From contig JANQFI010000224.1 of NCBI GenBank assembly GCA_028277905.1, positions 1-41,289 on the forward strand: a stretch of 41,289 nucleotides of DNA, read 5' to 3'. The position numbers were made by a program, and so were the translations under genes. Positions 1 to 9,369 of the stretch are shown here, piece after piece; position 1 is the first letter of the stretch; every line of letters begins with the position of its first letter. The notes under the pieces were generated by a model, which saw only the letters and a list, made by a program, of their open reading frames with translations, was not told the origin of the DNA and did no database searches. The DNA comes from Chromatiaceae bacterium (GTDB lineage Bacteria; Pseudomonadota; Gammaproteobacteria; Chromatiales; Chromatiaceae).

Positions 1-162
1 GCGCTGCCGGACACCGCGGCGCTAGAGACCCGTCGGGCGGCGGACCAGTGGCTGCGCCGCATCCCGGACGACCCGGCTGGCCTGTTGCGGCGCAAGTTCC
101 TGTATCAGTACCGCATCCGGGGCGAACAGGACCAAGGCGGCCCGGCGGAGAGCCCTTGGTGA
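1..162 (+). CDS. C-terminal end of a VWA/TPR protein (BatB/BatC type), partial
   Basis: The first reading frame is open from base 1 and ends at a TGA at 160-162, giving 53 residues. The tail reads like the end of aerotolerance-operon VWA/TPR proteins, with the motif RRIPDDPAGLLRRKFLYQY followed by a short polar tail. In gammaproteobacteria the gene just upstream of batD encodes a fused VWA-TPR membrane protein, and the position here fits that. The N-terminal VWA and TPR parts lie outside the window, so the assignment rests on the tail motif and on the batD neighbour. Confidence 0.6.
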   Translation, partial: ALPDTAALETRRAADQWLRRIPDDPAGLLRRKFLYQYRIRGEQDQGGPAESPW

Positions 163-236
163 GATGGGCCTGCCGCGGGCGCTGTACCTGGGCCGCCGCT
201 GCGTCGTCCCGCGATGATGATGACGGAGGTGACAGC

Positions 237-2195
237 ATGAACCGCAGCCCGGCTCGGGGCTCGTGTCCTGGTAATCGACGGCCGCGCGTCGCCGCCATGC
301 TGCTGCTGGCCGTGCTCGCCTGGTCGGGCATCGCCGCGGCCGCCGTGAGCGCGCGCTTCGACCGCGATCAGGTGCACGAGGGCGAAACGGTGACGCTCAT
401 CATCGAGCTCGAGGGGCTGGGTGGGGGCACGCCGGACTTGAGCGCGCTGGCTGCCGACTTCGAGGTGCTCGGCACCAGCAGCGGCAGTCGCATCCAGATC
501 ATCAATGGCCGGCAGAGCGCGACGCGCAGCTGGCAGGTGACCCTGGCGCCCAAGCGCCTCGGCACCATCGAGGTGCCGCCCATCGCCGTGGCTGGCCAAG
601 AGACCCGGCCCCTGGCGCTCAGCGTCGGCGAGATGCCGCAGGCTGCCACCGGCGGACCGGGCGATGACGTCTTCTTGGAGCTGAGCGTCGGCGACGCCGG
701 GAGTGGACCCCTGTATGTTCAGCAGCAGGTGCCGGTTAGGGTGCGGCTCTACTCCGCGTTGCCGCTCCGCGGTGGCGAGCTGAGCGAGCCGCGGCCGCAG
801 GGGGCCATGCTGGAGCGTCTCGGCGAGGACCTGCTGTACGACGCCAACCGCAACGGCCGCCAGTATCAGGTCATCGAGCGGCACTTCAGCTTGAGCCCCG
901 AGCGCAGCGGCGAGCTGCGGATTCCGCCAGTGACCTTCACTGGCGAGCTACGCCAAGCCGGCGGGCGCAGCCCCTTCGGCAACGACCGGCTCGCCCAGTT
1001 GTTCCGGGACCCGCTGTTCGACCGCTTGACGGGCAGCCCGTTCGAGCGCGGCGAGCCGGTGCGGGCCCGCTCCCGGGCGGTGGCGCTCGAGGTGCTGCCG
1101 CAACCGGATGGCTTCACGGGCAGGCACTGGTTGCCCGCGGCGGCGCTGGCCATCGACGACTCCTGGGAGCGCGATCCGCCGCAGCTGACTCGAGGGGAGC
1201 CAGCCGAGCGCAGGCTCACCGTCACCGCAACCGGGCTCGCCGGCTCGCAGATCCCGGAGATCGAGATGACCGCGCCGGACTCGGTGCGCGTCTACCCGGA
1301 GGGCGTGGAGACCGAGACCCGCACCGATGGCACGCGGCTCTTCGGGATCAGCCGCCAGCGCATCAACGTGATTCCCGGCGCCGGCGGTACCCTGGAGTTC
1401 CCGGAGATCCGACTGCACTGGTGGGACGTCAGGGCCGGCAAGGAGCAGGTTGTCGTGGTGCCGGCGCGCCGGCTCGTCGCCGCCGGCTCGGTGGGCGCCG
1501 TTGCCCGGTCACCGGCGGGGGCGCATCCCGCTGCCGGTGCTATGGCCGCGGACGAAGCGGCGGGAGCGCCGCCGGCCCAGGCGGATCGGCGCCACCCGGT
1601 GCGGGGGCCCACACTCTGGCTGCTGGCGTTAGGGCTCGGGATTGCCGCCGGGGCTCTGCTCTGGATCCGGCGGAGGCCTGTGATCGGTTGGTGGCGGCGC
1701 CTCGCTCTGCGGGTGCGCAGCCGGGGTCCTGTGGCTGCCGCGCCGCCGCGCGAAGGCGACGAGCCCGCATCTGCCGGCCCTTTCGGGACGTCTGGGGATC
1801 AGGGCGCCCGCGACGGCAGGGTCGGGAAGCGCAGGGCCGCCGGGCATGGCAGCGAGCCCCTCGACACCCTGCGCGCCGCCTGCGCCGAGGATGATGCACG
1901 GGCCGCGGCCTCCGGGTTGCTGGCGCTCGCGCGGCATCTGTACGGCGCCGCGGCGCCCGCCAACCTGGGCGGCGTTGCCGCGCGCTTCGCGCAGGCGCCG
2001 ACGCCGGCTGGGCAACGGGCCGCCGCGGCGGTGCGTGGCCTGGAAGCGAGCCTATACGGACCCCATCGGACCGGCTGGGACGGCACCGAGCTGGCGGCGG
2101 CGCTTGCAGCCGCGCTGGCGGATCTAGGCGGCGATGGCCCGATGCGCACTGCCGCCGGGTCGCCGCTCGCGCCGCTGTATCCGCGCCGCTGCTGA
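237..2195 (+). CDS. batD: BatD family protein (oxygen-tolerance / Bat operon)
   Basis: BatD proteins are exported, membrane-anchored proteins of the MoxR-Bat operon. They are linked to aerotolerance and envelope stress, but their biochemistry is not settled. The ATG at 237 is chosen over the track start at 48: it follows a good ribosome site (acggaggtgac) and places a signal peptide (AAMLLLAVLAWSGIAAAAV) near the start. The mature protein begins with the typical RFDRDQVHEGETVTLIIELEG segment, followed by beta-rich repeats. A single membrane helix (WLLALGLGIAAGALLWI) near residue 465 precedes a basic cytoplasmic tail of about 170 residues. The length is 652 aa. It lies 74 bases after the VWA/TPR gene and is probably co-transcribed with it. 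It converges on the htrA-like gene with a 30-base gap. Confidence 0.85.
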   Translation: MNRSPARGSCPGNRRPRVAAMLLLAVLAWSGIAAAAVSARFDRDQVHEGETVTLIIELEGLGGGTPDLSALAADFEVLGTSSGSRIQIINGRQSATRSWQVTLAPKRLGTIEVPPIAVAGQETRPLALSVGEMPQAATGGPGDDVFLELSVGDAGSGPLYVQQQVPVRVRLYSALPLRGGELSEPRPQGAMLERLGEDLLYDANRNGRQYQVIERHFSLSPERSGELRIPPVTFTGELRQAGGRSPFGNDRLAQLFRDPLFDRLTGSPFERGEPVRARSRAVALEVLPQPDGFTGRHWLPAAALAIDDSWERDPPQLTRGEPAERRLTVTATGLAGSQIPEIEMTAPDSVRVYPEGVETETRTDGTRLFGISRQRINVIPGAGGTLEFPEIRLHWWDVRAGKEQVVVVPARRLVAAGSVGAVARSPAGAHPAAGAMAADEAAGAPPAQADRRHPVRGPTLWLLALGLGIAAGALLWIRRRPVIGWWRRLALRVRSRGPVAAAPPREGDEPASAGPFGTSGDQGARDGRVGKRRAAGHGSEPLDTLRAACAEDDARAAASGLLALARHLYGAAAPANLGGVAARFAQAPTPAGQRAAAAVRGLEASLYGPHRTGWDGTELAAALAAALADLGGDGPMRTAAGSPLAPLYPRRC

Positions 2196-2225
2196 TGCCA
2201 GGGCAGGCCGCGCCCCGCCTGGGCA

Positions 2226-3467
<1,242 letters not shown>

Positions 3468-3685
3468 GGCCGCTAAGCTAGCATGGCGTGGTGACGTCCG
3501 CTTGGCCGTCTGCGCTGCCGGGAGGGGACCGCGCTGTTGATCTCGGGGCGATCGCACTGGACGCGCATCGGGCGCCTAATGGGCGCTCAGGGCTCAGGAA
3601 GCGCAATTCGAGCGGGCTCCGCGCCGGCCGGAACCTCTCTGACAATGCCGTCGCAATGACCGGGTTAGCACCGAATTGACAGCCG

Positions 3686-4435
3686 ATGATCGACAGCATC
3701 CAAATCGCCCGCTACTGCGATGGTCTGCTGGCAGTGGACGCGGTGAGCGACTACTGCCCCAACGGCCTGCAGGCGGCCGGCAGCCGTCCGGTGCAGCGAC
3801 TGATGAGCGGTGTCACGGCAAGTCTGGCGTGCATCGAGGCTGCGGCGGCGCAGGGCGCCGACGCCTTGCTGGTGCACCACGGCTGGTTCTGGAAGGGTGA
3901 AGATCCGCGCCTGGTGGGCATCCACGGGCGGCGCGTCGCGGCCCTACTGGCCGCCGGGATGTCGCTGCTCGCCTACCACCTGCCGCTGGACATCCACTCG
4001 GAGTACGGCAACAACCGGCAGTTGGCGCAAGTGCTCGGCATCAAGTCCGACGGCCCCGCCACCGAGGATCAGCTCATCTGGGTCGGCGAGGTGCCGGGCG
4101 GTCCGCCGGCGGCGCGCTTTGCCGACTTCGTGGGCGAGCGGCTCGCGCGCTCGCCACTGCATGTCCCCGTCATCGGGCGTCCGGTTCGGCGCATCGCCTG
4201 GTGCACCGGAGGCGCACAGCGCTTCATCGAGCGCGCCGCCGCGCTGGGCGTGGACCTGTACCTGAGCGGCGAGATCTCGGAGCAGACGGTGCATCAGGCC
4301 CGGGAGCTGGGGCTCGACTATCTGGCTGCCGGGCATCACGCGACGGAGCGTTATGGCGTGCAGGCGCTAGGGGCTCACCTGGCGCAGCGCTTCGGGCTGA
4401 CGCATCGCTTCATCGACATCGACAATCCGGCATGA
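3686..4435 (+). CDS. Nif3-like dinuclear metal-centre hexameric protein (YbgI type)
   Basis: At 249 aa this is the usual length of bacterial Nif3/YbgI proteins, which form hexameric rings with a two-metal site. Their substrate is uncertain; they are often annotated as GTP cyclohydrolase 1 type 2. Visible landmarks are the N-terminal CDGLLAVDAVSDYCPNGLQ, the metal-ligand segment LLVHHGWFW near residue 70, LPLDIHSEYGNN near 105 and the C-terminal AGHHATERYG. The ATG at 3686 is the only start that keeps the conserved N-terminus. It is divergent from the htrA-like gene with a 218-base shared upstream region. It is not obviously in an operon with petA, which starts 336 bases later. Confidence 0.9.
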   Translation: MIDSIQIARYCDGLLAVDAVSDYCPNGLQAAGSRPVQRLMSGVTASLACIEAAAAQGADALLVHHGWFWKGEDPRLVGIHGRRVAALLAAGMSLLAYHLPLDIHSEYGNNRQLAQVLGIKSDGPATEDQLIWVGEVPGGPPAARFADFVGERLARSPLHVPVIGRPVRRIAWCTGGAQRFIERAAALGVDLYLSGEISEQTVHQARELGLDYLAAGHHATERYGVQALGAHLAQRFGLTHRFIDIDNPA

Positions 4436-4553
4436 TCCTGAGGGCCATGTGGTGACGTCGGCCTGCCGGTGCATGGATTTGCGCCGCTGACCAGTTGTTC
4501 TTGAGCTTTGTCGTCGTCAGGGATGAGATTTTCTCGTCCAATGAGGGTCTCTT

Positions 4554-4589
4554 CTGCCGGGCGCCTGGAGAGGCGCCAAAGAACGGCAG
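4554..4589. terminator. Nested inverted repeat, possible hairpin
   Basis: An outer pair ctgccg/cggcag (4554-4559, 4584-4589) encloses a perfect inner pair ggcgcc/ggcgcc (4560-4565, 4572-4577) with a 6-base loop. The right side carries a 6-base A-rich bulge. No T-run follows, so an intrinsic terminator is not demonstrated. It could also be a leader structure or an operator. Confidence 0.3.
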
Positions 4590-4614
4590 GAGCGGAGCTG
4601 TCACAGGGTTTGCC

Positions 4615-4644
4615 TTGACCCGGCGGTGACGGATCGATGACAAT
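4615..4644 (+). promoter_or_regulatory. Candidate sigma-70-type promoter for petABC
   Basis: TTGACC at 4615-4620 is followed 18 bases later by GACAAT at 4639-4644. Five of six and four of six bases match the consensus boxes. The leader to petA would be about 120 bases. This is assigned by eye only. Confidence 0.3.
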
Positions 4645-4771
4645 GGTCGATTCGTCGAGAAGGGCTGTCCGACATCCCCGAGCCTCTTTTGACCGCCCGA
4701 TGTGGGTATGACTCCGGCGCAGCGGTGCGGCGGGGCGTGCTGCTGCGGGCTTAGCGGAGTCGAACCGAACA

Positions 4772-5401
4772 ATGAACGCACCAGTTTTGGATACGGTTGA
4801 TTCGCATTCCGCGGATCAACCGGCAGACCCGAAGCGCAGGCGTATGCTCATCGCCGCGACGAGCGCCCTCGGCGCCGTCGGCGTCGGCTTCACGGCTGTA
4901 CCATTCATCGCCTCGATGAACCCGAGCGCCAAGGCCCGTGCCGCCGGCGCGCCGGTGCAGGCGGACCTGAGCAAGCTGGAACCGGGCGCGCTCTTGCGCG
5001 TGAAGTACCGCGGGCAGCCAATCTGGGTGGTGTACCGCACGGATGAGATGCTGGCGGCGCTGCCGACGATTGATCCCGAGTTGGTCGATCCCGATTCCAC
5101 GATGCCGCAGCAGCCGGAATATTGCACCAACCCGACGCGCTCGATCACGCCGAAGTACTTCGTCGCCACCGGCATCTGTACCCACCTAGGTTGCTCGCCC
5201 ACCTACCGACCCGAGTTTGCACCGGACGACTTGGGGCGGAACTGGAAGGGCGGCTGGTTCTGCCCTTGCCACGGCTCGAAGTTCGACCTAGCCGGGCGAG
5301 TATTCAAGGGCGTTCCGGCACCTACCAATCTGGTGATACCTAAGCACACCTACATCAATGACACTACCGTCCTCATCGGTGAGGATAAAGGAGCTGCCTG
5401 A
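4772..5401 (+). CDS. petA: Ubiquinol-cytochrome c reductase, Rieske iron-sulfur subunit
   Basis: This is the Rieske subunit of the bc1 complex, carrying electrons from quinol to cytochrome c1 on the periplasmic side of the inner membrane. The two cluster-binding boxes are intact: CTHLGC at residues 136-141 and CPCHGS at 164-169, giving two Cys and two His ligands plus the disulfide pair. The N-terminus has a twin-arginine-type segment (KRRRMLIAATSALGAVGVGFTA) that is both Tat signal and membrane anchor. The length of 209 aa is normal. It overlaps petB by one base (TGATG), so the two are translationally coupled. An AAGGAG sequence inside its 3' end serves petB. Confidence 0.97.
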   Translation: MNAPVLDTVDSHSADQPADPKRRRMLIAATSALGAVGVGFTAVPFIASMNPSAKARAAGAPVQADLSKLEPGALLRVKYRGQPIWVVYRTDEMLAALPTIDPELVDPDSTMPQQPEYCTNPTRSITPKYFVATGICTHLGCSPTYRPEFAPDDLGRNWKGGWFCPCHGSKFDLAGRVFKGVPAPTNLVIPKHTYINDTTVLIGEDKGAA

Positions 5402-6672
5402 TGGGCTCAGATAGTACGGCATCCGCTGCGCAGCCGGCCCCGGGGGGATTCCTGGGCTGGCTCGACAAGCGCTTCCCGGTCATGGCGGTCTGGAACGACC
5501 ACCTGGCTCAATATTACGCGCCGAAGAACATGGGCTTCTGGTCCTTCTTCGGCTCGCTCGCCCTCGTCGTGCTGGTGCTACAGATCGTCACCGGTCTCTG
5601 GCTCGCCATGTCCTACAAGCCCTCGGCCACCGAGGCATTCGCGTCGGTGGAATACATCATGCGCGATGTGGACTGGGGCTGGCTCATCCGCTACATGCAC
5701 TCCACCGGGTCTTCGTTCTTTTTCATCCTGGTCTATCTGCACATGTTTCGCGGACTCATGTGGGGCTCCTACAAGAACCCGCGTGAGCTCCTGTGGATCA
5801 TTGGCGTCGTGATCTACCTCGCCATGATGGCAACCGCCTTCTTCGGCTACCTGTTGCCCTGGGGCCAGATGTCTTACTGGGGGGCTCAGGTGATTGTGAA
5901 CCTGTTTGCGGCGGTGCCGGCTGTCGGGGAAGACCTATCGACCTGGGTGCGCGGCGACTATGTCATCTCCGACGCGACCCTGAATCGCTTCTATGCCTTC
6001 CATTTTCTGCTTCCATTCATTCTGGCGGCCTTGGTGTTCCTGCACATCGTCGCGCTGCACACCGTAGGCTCTACCAACCCGGATGGCATCGAGATCAAGA
6101 AGGGCCCCAAGGGCAACAAGTGGAGCGACACGGCCCCGGCCGACGGTATTCCCTTCCATCCCTACTATACGGTTAAAGACATCATGGGCCTGGTGGTCTT
6201 TGCGGCCATTTTCTCGCTCGTGCTGTTCTACGCGCCGGACCTCGGTGGCTTGTTCCTGGAACCGCCGAACTTTCAGCCGGCCGATCCACTGAAGACACCC
6301 GAGCACATCGCCCCAGTCTGGTACTTCACCCCCTACTATGCCATGTTGCGCGCGGTGCCACCCATCGGTGGGTCCCAATTCCCTGGCGTCGTAGTGATGT
6401 TCGGCGCCATCGCGATCCTACTCTTCCTACCCTGGCTGGATCGCAGCCCGGTGCGCTCAATGCGCTACAAGGGTATGCTGTCGCGGCTCTTTTTGGCTTC
6501 CTTCGTCGTGTCCTTTATCGTGCTTGCCTATCTCGGGCTGCAGCCGGCGTCGGATCTGTTTACCCTGCTGTCGCAGATCTTCACCATCCTGTACTTCGCG
6601 TTTTTCCTGCTGATGCCGATCTACACCAAGCTCGAGAAGACCAAGCCCGTTCCGGCGAGGGTGACCGAATGA
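5401..6672 (+). CDS. petB: Cytochrome b subunit of the bc1 complex
   Basis: This is the central membrane subunit (423 aa) that holds hemes bL and bH and the two quinone sites. The heme ligands are visible as His pairs with 13 residues between them: H100/H114 (MHSTGSSFFFILVYLH) and H201/H215 (FHFLLPFILAALVFLH). Eight hydrophobic helices can be traced, and the N-terminal and C-terminal domains are in one chain as in other proteobacteria. The Qo-site motif reads PVWY (HIAPVWYFTPYYAML) rather than the mitochondrial PEWY; I recall this variant as common in gammaproteobacteria. It overlaps petC through ATGA. Confidence 0.97.
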   Translation: MGSDSTASAAQPAPGGFLGWLDKRFPVMAVWNDHLAQYYAPKNMGFWSFFGSLALVVLVLQIVTGLWLAMSYKPSATEAFASVEYIMRDVDWGWLIRYMHSTGSSFFFILVYLHMFRGLMWGSYKNPRELLWIIGVVIYLAMMATAFFGYLLPWGQMSYWGAQVIVNLFAAVPAVGEDLSTWVRGDYVISDATLNRFYAFHFLLPFILAALVFLHIVALHTVGSTNPDGIEIKKGPKGNKWSDTAPADGIPFHPYYTVKDIMGLVVFAAIFSLVLFYAPDLGGLFLEPPNFQPADPLKTPEHIAPVWYFTPYYAMLRAVPPIGGSQFPGVVVMFGAIAILLFLPWLDRSPVRSMRYKGMLSRLFLASFVVSFIVLAYLGLQPASDLFTLLSQIFTILYFAFFLLMPIYTKLEKTKPVPARVTE

Positions 6673-7412
6673 ACAGGCGACTGATCGCGGGCGCCCTGTT
6701 GCTCGCGCCTCTTACCGCCGGCGCGGCCGGCGGGCACGGACCGGCGCTGGAGGGGTCCGGTATCGACCTCAAGGACAAGGCTTCCTTGCAGCGTGGTGCC
6801 AAATACTTCACCCACTACTGCATGGGCTGCCACTCGCTCCAGTACATGCGCTACAACCGCATGGCCGAGGACCTGGGCATACCGGACGACGCGCTGCGCG
6901 AGAACCTGATTTTCGGCGATGCCAAGCCGGGCGACCTCATGACCAACGCGCTCAAGCCCGAGGATGGAGAGAAGTGGTTCGGCACCGAGATCCCCGACCT
7001 GACCCTGGTGACCCGATGGCGCAGCCCAGACTGGGTCTACACCTATCTCAAGTCCTACTATCTGGACGATTCGCGCCCCTATGGTGTCAACAATCTGGTG
7101 TTCCCGGATGTCGGCATGCCACATGCGCTGGTGAACCTGCAGGGCGTCCAAGGGCCGGTCTACGCGGACCACGGGGAGCACGCCGAGGGCGACGGGGCAC
7201 ACATGGTCGGCCTCGAGCTGGTGGAGCCGGGCGAGCTGACGCCGGAGGAATACGACACCCTGGTGCGGGACATCACCAACTTCCTCACCTACGTCGGTGA
7301 GCCCATGAAGCTGGAGCGCCGCAGCCTGGGGCTCTATGTGCTGCTGTTCTTGGGCCTCATGTTCCTGGCTTCCTATTACCTGAAGAAGGAATTCTGGAAG
7401 GACGTCCACTGA
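6669..7412 (+). CDS. petC: Cytochrome c1
   Basis: This is the c-type heme subunit of the bc1 complex (247 aa), accepting electrons from the Rieske protein. It has a cleavable signal (LIAGALLLAPLTAGAAGG), the heme-attachment motif CMGCH at residues 51-55, and a Met ligand candidate in FPDVGMPHAL at residue 150. A C-terminal anchor (YVLLFLGLMFLASYYL) ends in the basic stretch KKEFWKDVH. The start overlaps the petB stop (ATGA). It is the last gene of the bc1 operon; sspA follows after about 260 bases. Confidence 0.97.
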   Translation: MNRRLIAGALLLAPLTAGAAGGHGPALEGSGIDLKDKASLQRGAKYFTHYCMGCHSLQYMRYNRMAEDLGIPDDALRENLIFGDAKPGDLMTNALKPEDGEKWFGTEIPDLTLVTRWRSPDWVYTYLKSYYLDDSRPYGVNNLVFPDVGMPHALVNLQGVQGPVYADHGEHAEGDGAHMVGLELVEPGELTPEEYDTLVRDITNFLTYVGEPMKLERRSLGLYVLLFLGLMFLASYYLKKEFWKDVH

Positions 7413-7422
7413 GCGGCAAGGG

Positions 7423-7472
7423 GCGGGCTCCAGATACCTCGGGGCCGCTTGGGCGCTGGTGCCCGAGCCCGC
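7423..7472. terminator. Nested inverted repeat after petC
   Basis: The 8-base arms gcgggctc (7423-7430) and gagcccgc (7465-7472) enclose a second stem gggc/gccc (7451-7464). It sits 11 bases after the petC stop. No T-run follows, so it could be an RNA-stabilising or attenuating hairpin rather than a classic terminator. Confidence 0.35.
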
Positions 7473-7670
7473 GTCGCCACGGCATTCGAGCTGGCGCGCG
7501 GGGGCGCCCTTGGGTCAGGGAATGGCGTGCGCGAAATCGGTGTATGCGGTGTATGCTAAGGGACTTGGGCGAGCGCCGAGACCTGCCGCGTCCGGGCGGC
7601 ACCGCGGTGTAAGGCTCGCCCCAGCGCATGCCCCGGGGCCGCCGGTACCCACGCGGGCTTGGCCGATGCA

Positions 7671-8306
7671 ATGCCGGTGGCTGCAGAGAGTCGAGGTGCA
7701 ATGACGCTCTTCTCGGATCCGAAATGTCCGTACTGCCACCGCGTGCGCATGGTGCTCGCGGAAAAGAGAATCAATATCCATGTCGACGACGTGGATGCGG
7801 AAGACCTACCCGCCGAGGTGCTGGACGCGAACCCGTACGCTGCCGTGCCCACCCTGGTGGACCGGGACCTGGTACTGTACGAGTCCCAGATCATCATGGA
7901 GTACCTCGACGAGCGTTTCCCGCACCCTCCGCTGTTGCCAGTGGACCCGGTGGCGCGTGCAAACGCACGGCTGTTCATGTACCGTGTCGATCGCGATTGG
8001 TACCCGCTGTTGTACCAAATCGTGCGTGGCGACGCGGACACCGCGGCCAAGGCGCGCGACGGGCTAAGGGCGGGCCTCGCGGAGTCGGCGCCCATCTTCC
8101 GCGCCAAGCCCTTTTTCATGAGCGACGAGTTCTCGCTCGTGGACTGCGTCGTGGCCCCCTTGCTCTGGCGCCTGCCCATGCTCGGGGTGGACCTGCCGTC
8201 CAGCGCCGTCGCGGTAACCGAATACAGCACCCGCATCTTCGAGTGGCCGTCCTTCCGGCGCAGCCTGTCGGAGGCGGAGCGGGAGATGGTCTCCAACCTC
8301 GCCTGA
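7671..8306 (+). CDS. sspA: Stringent starvation protein A (GST-fold RNA polymerase-associated protein)
   Basis: SspA binds RNA polymerase and alters promoter use under starvation and acid stress in E. coli. The sequence shows a thioredoxin/GST fold: MTLFSDPKCPYCHRVRMVLAEK, then VPTLVDRDLVLYESQIIMEYLDERFPHPPLLP, and a helical C-terminal domain. A CPYC pair stands where E. coli SspA has no redox pair, as in several other gammaproteobacterial members. The ATG at 7671 (MPVAAESRGAMTLF) matches the E. coli N-terminus. The ATG at 7701 has the better ribosome site (cgaggtgca) and is a real alternative; the track TTG at 7659 is less likely. It stands in the classic petABC-sspA-sspB order. Confidence 0.92.
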   Translation: MPVAAESRGAMTLFSDPKCPYCHRVRMVLAEKRINIHVDDVDAEDLPAEVLDANPYAAVPTLVDRDLVLYESQIIMEYLDERFPHPPLLPVDPVARANARLFMYRVDRDWYPLLYQIVRGDADTAAKARDGLRAGLAESAPIFRAKPFFMSDEFSLVDCVVAPLLWRLPMLGVDLPSSAVAVTEYSTRIFEWPSFRRSLSEAEREMVSNLA

Positions 8307-8400
8307 CCTGTCGGCCCCTGACCTGATCGACCTAACCGTCAGATCGACGCCGGGCCGACGCGACCGCCGAGAGGCCCTTGCCGAGCCTGCGGAAAGCGCC

Positions 8401-8826
8401 ATGACCTCCAATCGACCCTACCTGATTCGCGCCATCTACGACTGGATCATCGACAACGGCATGACGCCGCACCTGATGGTGGACGCGGATCACCCGTCCG
8501 CTGTGGTGCCCATGGAGTTCGCCGAAGACGGGCGTATCGTGCTGAACGTCGCGCCGCAGGCGGTGCACGGCATCCACATCGGCAATGACAGGATCCGCTT
8601 CTCCGCCCGCTTCGGCGGCAAGCCCTTCGCGATCGAGCTGGCGCCCCAAGCTGTGCTCGGGCTATTCGCCCGCGAGAACGGGCAGGGTATGCTGTTTCCG
8701 GACGAAGAGCCCAGGGCGCAAGACGGGCGGGAAGATGCGCCGATGGACTTGGCGAAATCCGCCGCCGACACCGCCGAGCAGGGGGACGAAAAGCCACCGC
8801 GGCCCAGGCTGCGGGTCGTCAAATAA
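8401..8826 (+). CDS. sspB: ClpXP protease specificity-enhancing factor SspB
   Basis: SspB is the adaptor that tethers ssrA-tagged proteins, and in E. coli the cytoplasmic fragment of RseA, to ClpXP. The 141-aa protein begins with the family pattern RPYLIRAIYDWIIDNGMTPHLMVDA and has the peptide-binding core VLNVAPQAVHGIHIGNDRIRFSARFGG. The acidic linker is followed by a short basic C-terminal tail (PRPRLRVVK) matching the ClpX-docking peptide of SspB. It starts 94 bases after sspA and is probably co-transcribed. It converges on the DUF3301 gene across a 148-base repeat-bearing gap. Confidence 0.95.
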   Translation: MTSNRPYLIRAIYDWIIDNGMTPHLMVDADHPSAVVPMEFAEDGRIVLNVAPQAVHGIHIGNDRIRFSARFGGKPFAIELAPQAVLGLFARENGQGMLFPDEEPRAQDGREDAPMDLAKSAADTAEQGDEKPPRPRLRVVK

Positions 8827-8910
8827 CGCAATCTCTGTCCATTTTCATGCTTGATCCTCGAGGAACGGCCGCGGACTCAATATCGACGGCCGCGTCGCTT
8901 GGGGCCCTCG

Positions 8911-8941
8911 GGATCGAAATCGGGATCGGAATCGTTGTCGG
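8911..8941. repeat. GAT/ATC 6-bp-period tract 1
   Basis: The tract GATCGAAATCGGGATCGGAATC lies between the convergent sspB and DUF3301 genes. It is the first of six intergenic tracts in the window with a GAT/ATC core every 6 bases. Confidence 0.7.
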
Positions 8942-8974
8942 AATTCAGACCAGATCACGCTCGCTTCTGCCGCG

Positions 8975-9340
8975 TCAGGGCACGAAGCGCCCGGCGTCGT
9001 CATCTGTCGATCCTTCGCCAGCATAGGGTCCACCGCCGGTGTCCAGATCCAGCCGCTCCAGCCTTAGCCCCAGCAGCACGACGCGGCCATTGTGGCGCTC
9101 GACACCGGCCGTGCTGTACTCGAAGGCATAGCTGCGCCTTAACCTCAGCCCCTGTGCCGTCCAGCGCAGCGACAGCGCGCGCAGTGCCACGGCCTGATCC
9201 AGCAACTGCACCCCGGCCTGCTCGCAGGCCCGGCGGGCGTGCGCCAGCGCCAGCTCCCGCGCGCGTAGCGTATTGAGCCATAGCCAGCCGGCGAGCAGCA
9301 CCACCAGCAGGGCGCTCAGGCTGTCCGTGGTGAGGCTCAT
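8975..9340 (-). CDS. DUF3301 family protein
   Basis: This is a 121-aa protein of unknown function. It has one N-terminal membrane helix (ALLVVLLAGWLWLNTLRARELAL), then AHARRACEQAGVQLLDQAVALRALSLRWTAQGLRLRRSYAFEYSTAGVERHNGRVVLLG, the pattern of DUF3301 proteins. The track merges this frame with an unrelated upstream region into 481 aa; only the part from the ATG at 9340 is real, because the upstream stretch is antisense-frame shadow of the AI-2E gene. It starts 29 bases after that gene ends, so it is likely the last gene of a three-gene operon. Confidence 0.8.
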   Translation of the reverse strand: MSLTTDSLSALLVVLLAGWLWLNTLRARELALAHARRACEQAGVQLLDQAVALRALSLRWTAQGLRLRRSYAFEYSTAGVERHNGRVVLLGLRLERLDLDTGGGPYAGEGSTDDDAGRFVP

Positions 9341-9369
9341 GCGGGCGTGCGGGTGCGACCTGCCCGGGC

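Larger units (their letters stand above)
4436..4771. other. Intergenic region upstream of petA
   Basis: No gene was found in these 336 bases. They hold a nested inverted repeat (4554-4589) and a weak promoter candidate (4615-4644), listed separately. Because petA has no close upstream partner, transcription of the bc1 operon probably begins here. Confidence 0.6.

Noticed and set aside
3630-3657. Sigma-E-like promoter before the Nif3-family gene (GGAACCT ... TCGCAAT)
   Set aside because: The spacer is about 14 bases, shorter than the usual 15-17, and there is no reason to expect the gene in the regulon.
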